NCBI GenBank assembly: GCA_005774595.1
Contig: VAUM01000090.1
Coordinates: 1 to 6,561 of the forward strand
Direction of reading: 5' to 3'
Source of the DNA: Actinomycetota bacterium
Lineage (GTDB): Bacteria; Actinomycetota; Coriobacteriia; Anaerosomatales; D1FN1-002
Length of the DNA: 6,561 bases
Shown here: positions 4,400 through 6,561 of the stretch, one piece after another
Numbering within the stretch: the first letter of the stretch is position 1
Layout: each line of letters begins with the position of its first letter
Notes under the pieces: generated by a model
Seen by the model: only the letters and a program-made list of their open reading frames with translations
The model's database searches: none
Told to the model about the DNA's origin: nothing
Position numbers and translations under genes: made by a program

Positions 4400-6561
4400 T
4401 CACCTGGTCAGCGCGGCCACCGCTCCGGTCTCAGCCGTCACGGACACGGCGCCCCGACCTCCCACCACCAAGATCTCGGTCGTCTCGTCCCTGTGCGCAC
4501 GGAGGAACCCGGCGCTCGGAGCGGGGAGTCCTCCCCCCGAGGAGAACACCACCGGCACACCGATACGAGCCGCGACGACACCGGTCGACAGCGCGTCAGG
4601 GAACGCAACACCGCTGGACAGGTAGCAAGACCTTGCCGTGAAGCCGTGGGCGAGCCCGTACTCGGCGACGACGCGTGCGGTGTCGTAGCGATCGGCTCCG
4701 CTGAGCCGCACGTCGGCCCCAAGCGTCGAGGAACATGCCTGGGAAACGGCACCCGTCCCGCCGAGGATCACGACGGTCGCTGTGTCCGCGAGCGCCTCGA
4801 CGGCGGCGGCGGTCACTGTCGGTACCTCCGACGAGCGCGTGAGAAGGATCGGCGAGCCGATCCTTGCGGCGACCGGCGCGCCCGCCAAGGCATCGGGAAA
4901 GCCGACTCCACTGGCGATGAACGCCCCGGGAAGGTCGCCGGTGATATCGCGGAGCCTCTCCGAGACGAGGACCGCGGTCTCGTAGCGGCTCGCGCCGCCG
5001 ATGCGCTCGACGTCATCGCCGGCGATGCCGACCGACGCGAGCTGCCCGACCGCGGTCGCCGAGACCGCACCCTCGCCTCCGAGCACAACCGCATGTGTAG
5101 CCCCGAGCCGATCGATCTCGGCTAGTACCGCCGGCGGGATGGAGCCCGGCTCCACGAGAAGCACCGGCGCATCGAGCGCGTACGCCAGCGGCGCGCCACA
5201 CAAGGCGTCGGCGAACGCGCGACCGGAGGCGATCACGACTGTGTCCGCGGTGTCGAACTCCGAGCGCACGACGGCGACGCCTGTGTCGAACCGATTCGCG
5301 CCGTAGATGCGCTCGGTCATGGGATCCATCGTGAACAGGTCGTTGCCGGTGACCGCGACCAAGGCGTCACCGCAGCGCGTGAGGCGGACGTACCCGTCCG
5401 GGAGAGCGGTGGTGCCGACGACATAGCCGGCGGCCGGGTTCCGCAGGTCGACCGTGCGCACGCCGGCCATCGTTCCCGCGTACACGTAGCCGTCACCGCC
5501 GGGCACGATGCCTGAAGTGAAGCCGCCCACCGTGCCCAAGAGCACGGGGTGGAGCGGGTCGGCGACGGAGAAGACCTTCAGGCTCGATCCGCTACCAAGG
5601 TACAGCCTCGTGCCGTCAAGCGTGACCGTGCCCGGACGGTCGATGACCGGAGAGGCGTTCATGTTGAACGTGGCGATACTCGCGACCACTCGAGGCGCGG
5701 GGGTCGCGGAGGCGTCCACCACGCGTAGGCCGTACTCGAAGTCCGCGATGAACGCGTAGCGTCCCGACACTGCGACGTCTTGGACCATGCAGCGCCCGTA
5801 GGCGTTCGCGGGCACGACCCGACCTATCTCGATCGGAGCCGCCGGATTGCGCGCGTCGACCATCCAGAGGCCGGACTCGAGCTGCGCGACGAAGACCCGG
5901 CCGTCAGCCATTGCGGCACCGGCCGGAGCCCACATCCCCGGCCCCAGGGCGAGAGTGCCGGCGACGGAGGGTGCCGTCGGGTCGCCGAGGTCGACCATCT
6001 CGATCCCGCCGTCAGTCACCACGACCGCTTCGGCACCGTCAGCTGCGACGCTGCGTATCGAACTGTCGAGTGGGTCACCCCACTCGTTGAACACGGGAAC
6101 TCCGCACGCGACCGTGCCCACCACCTCTGGCGCGCGCGGATCGGACATGTCCCAGCACGAAAACACCGCCCCGTCTCCAGCCACGGCAAGCGTGCTGGTC
6201 GCGGAAGCGACGCAGCTAGGCACGGCGGCCGGCTGCCAGACACCGAGCGGCTCGACCGGCCCGCCGGGCACGACCGCATACAGGGCCGCCCCATTCCCGA
6301 CCACGGCCATACGTCCGTCGTCCGCCGTGAGCGCGTCGCAGGCGAACCCTTCGACTGCCGAACCGGAGGGCGCCGCGGGATTCGAGACGTCGAACCTCCA
6401 CAGGTCGCCCTCCGAGATCCCGACGAGCTCGGTGGCGGAGACAGCCGCGAGCGCGCTGAGTCCGTGAAACCCGCCGGGGGTGAATCGACTCAGCCTCACC
6501 GGCGCAGAAGTCGACGATACGTCGATCACGTCGAGGCCGGTGTCGTTGAGCGGAATCGCGA
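4400..6561 (-). CDS. Cell-surface protein with LVIVD/beta-propeller repeats and three C-terminal CWB2 wall-binding modules, 5' end outside window
   Basis: The frame is open to the right edge, with 719 residues visible. The GTG at 6529 is internal to a repeat and not a start; numbering here counts it as residue 1. Residues 1-400 hold a series of blades ending in D-x-x-[ND]-P-x-[AH]-P-like signatures at about 3, 47, 127, 180, 225, 272, 321 and 361, plus a degenerate one near 87. This is the LVIVD-repeat pattern of extracellular beta-propellers. Three CWB2 modules follow at about 405-500, 507-603 and 606-709, each starting R-[IL]-x-G-A-x-R-[FY]-[DE]-T, with a [GS]-x-[AG]-F-[AP]-DAL motif and ending in VxGGxGAVS. 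CWB2 modules attach proteins non-covalently to secondary wall polymers, and three copies is the known functional set. Nine cysteines are present, unusual for an exported protein. The C-terminus looks natural and complete. The signal peptide must lie beyond the window. Substrate or partner is unknown. Confidence 0.92.
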   Translation of the reverse strand, partial: AIPLNDTGLDVIDVSSTSAPVRLSRFTPGGFHGLSALAAVSATELVGISEGDLWRFDVSNPAAPSGSAVEGFACDALTADDGRMAVVGNGAALYAVVPGGPVEPLGVWQPAAVPSCVASATSTLAVAGDGAVFSCWDMSDPRAPEVVGTVACGVPVFNEWGDPLDSSIRSVAADGAEAVVVTDGGIEMVDLGDPTAPSVAGTLALGPGMWAPAGAAMADGRVFVAQLESGLWMVDARNPAAPIEIGRVVPANAYGRCMVQDVAVSGRYAFIADFEYGLRVVDASATPAPRVVASIATFNMNASPVIDRPGTVTLDGTRLYLGSGSSLKVFSVADPLHPVLLGTVGGFTSGIVPGGDGYVYAGTMAGVRTVDLRNPAAGYVVGTTALPDGYVRLTRCGDALVAVTGNDLFTMDPMTERIYGANRFDTGVAVVRSEFDTADTVVIASGRAFADALCGAPLAYALDAPVLLVEPGSIPPAVLAEIDRLGATHAVVLGGEGAVSATAVGQLASVGIAGDDVERIGGASRYETAVLVSERLRDITGDLPGAFIASGVGFPDALAGAPVAARIGSPILLTRSSEVPTVTAAAVEALADTATVVILGGTGAVSQACSSTLGADVRLSGADRYDTARVVAEYGLAHGFTARSCYLSSGVAFPDALSTGVVAARIGVPVVFSSGGGLPAPSAGFLRAHRDETTEILVVGGRGAVSVTAETGAVAALTR

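Noticed and set aside
4064..4403. Small open frames of 76-102 codons on both strands over the hppA remnant
   Set aside because: They are alternate-frame translations of the remnant and mirror the equivalent shadows over the 3' end of intact hppA.
6527..6529. GTG at 6529 as the start of the wall-binding protein
   Set aside because: The frame continues upstream to the window edge with an LVIVD-type sequence (GLDVIDVSS), there is no Shine-Dalgarno site, and no signal peptide follows.

Overview
The window is GC-rich throughout and its genes favour G or C at third codon positions. The gene content is a pantothenate-synthesis enzyme, a small lipoprotein, a K+-independent membrane proton-pumping pyrophosphatase and a CWB2-type cell-wall protein carrying LVIVD repeats. 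This points to a high-GC Gram-positive bacterium of the Actinomycetota, and a Coriobacteriia-like (anaerobic) lineage fits well. The organism assignment is inference from gene content and base composition only.

Layout, left to right. (1) Positions 1-672, minus strand: panB (ketopantoate hydroxymethyltransferase), with its C-terminal end beyond the left edge. (2) Positions 673-974: a divergent intergenic region with a panB extended -10 promoter and leader hairpin, an extended -10 for the next gene, and between them a perfect 40-bp palindrome (819-858). (3) Positions 975-1727, plus strand: a lipoprotein of unknown function built from two diverged copies of one module. (4) Positions 1748-1774: an 11-bp GC-rich hairpin between convergent genes. 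(5) Positions 1812-4004, minus strand: hppA, complete at 730 residues, with promoter, leader hairpin and Shine-Dalgarno site upstream. (6) Positions 4177-4383, minus strand: an orphan copy of only the last 68 codons of an hppA gene, about 88% identical in DNA and 81% in protein to the intact copy. (7) Positions 4400-6561, minus strand: a large surface protein, open at the right edge, with a chain of LVIVD/beta-propeller repeats followed by three C-terminal CWB2 wall-binding modules. Its stop codon lies 16 bp from the breakpoint of the hppA fragment.

The genes do not form one obvious pathway. PanB feeds coenzyme A synthesis, HppA recovers energy from pyrophosphate as a proton gradient, and the lipoprotein and CWB2 protein are cell-surface products. 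The most interesting points are the long perfect palindrome between the divergent promoters, the truncated second hppA and the sharp junction that joins it to the wall-protein gene, and the internally duplicated lipoprotein. I saw no RNA genes, CRISPR array, insertion sequence or recognisable defence system.
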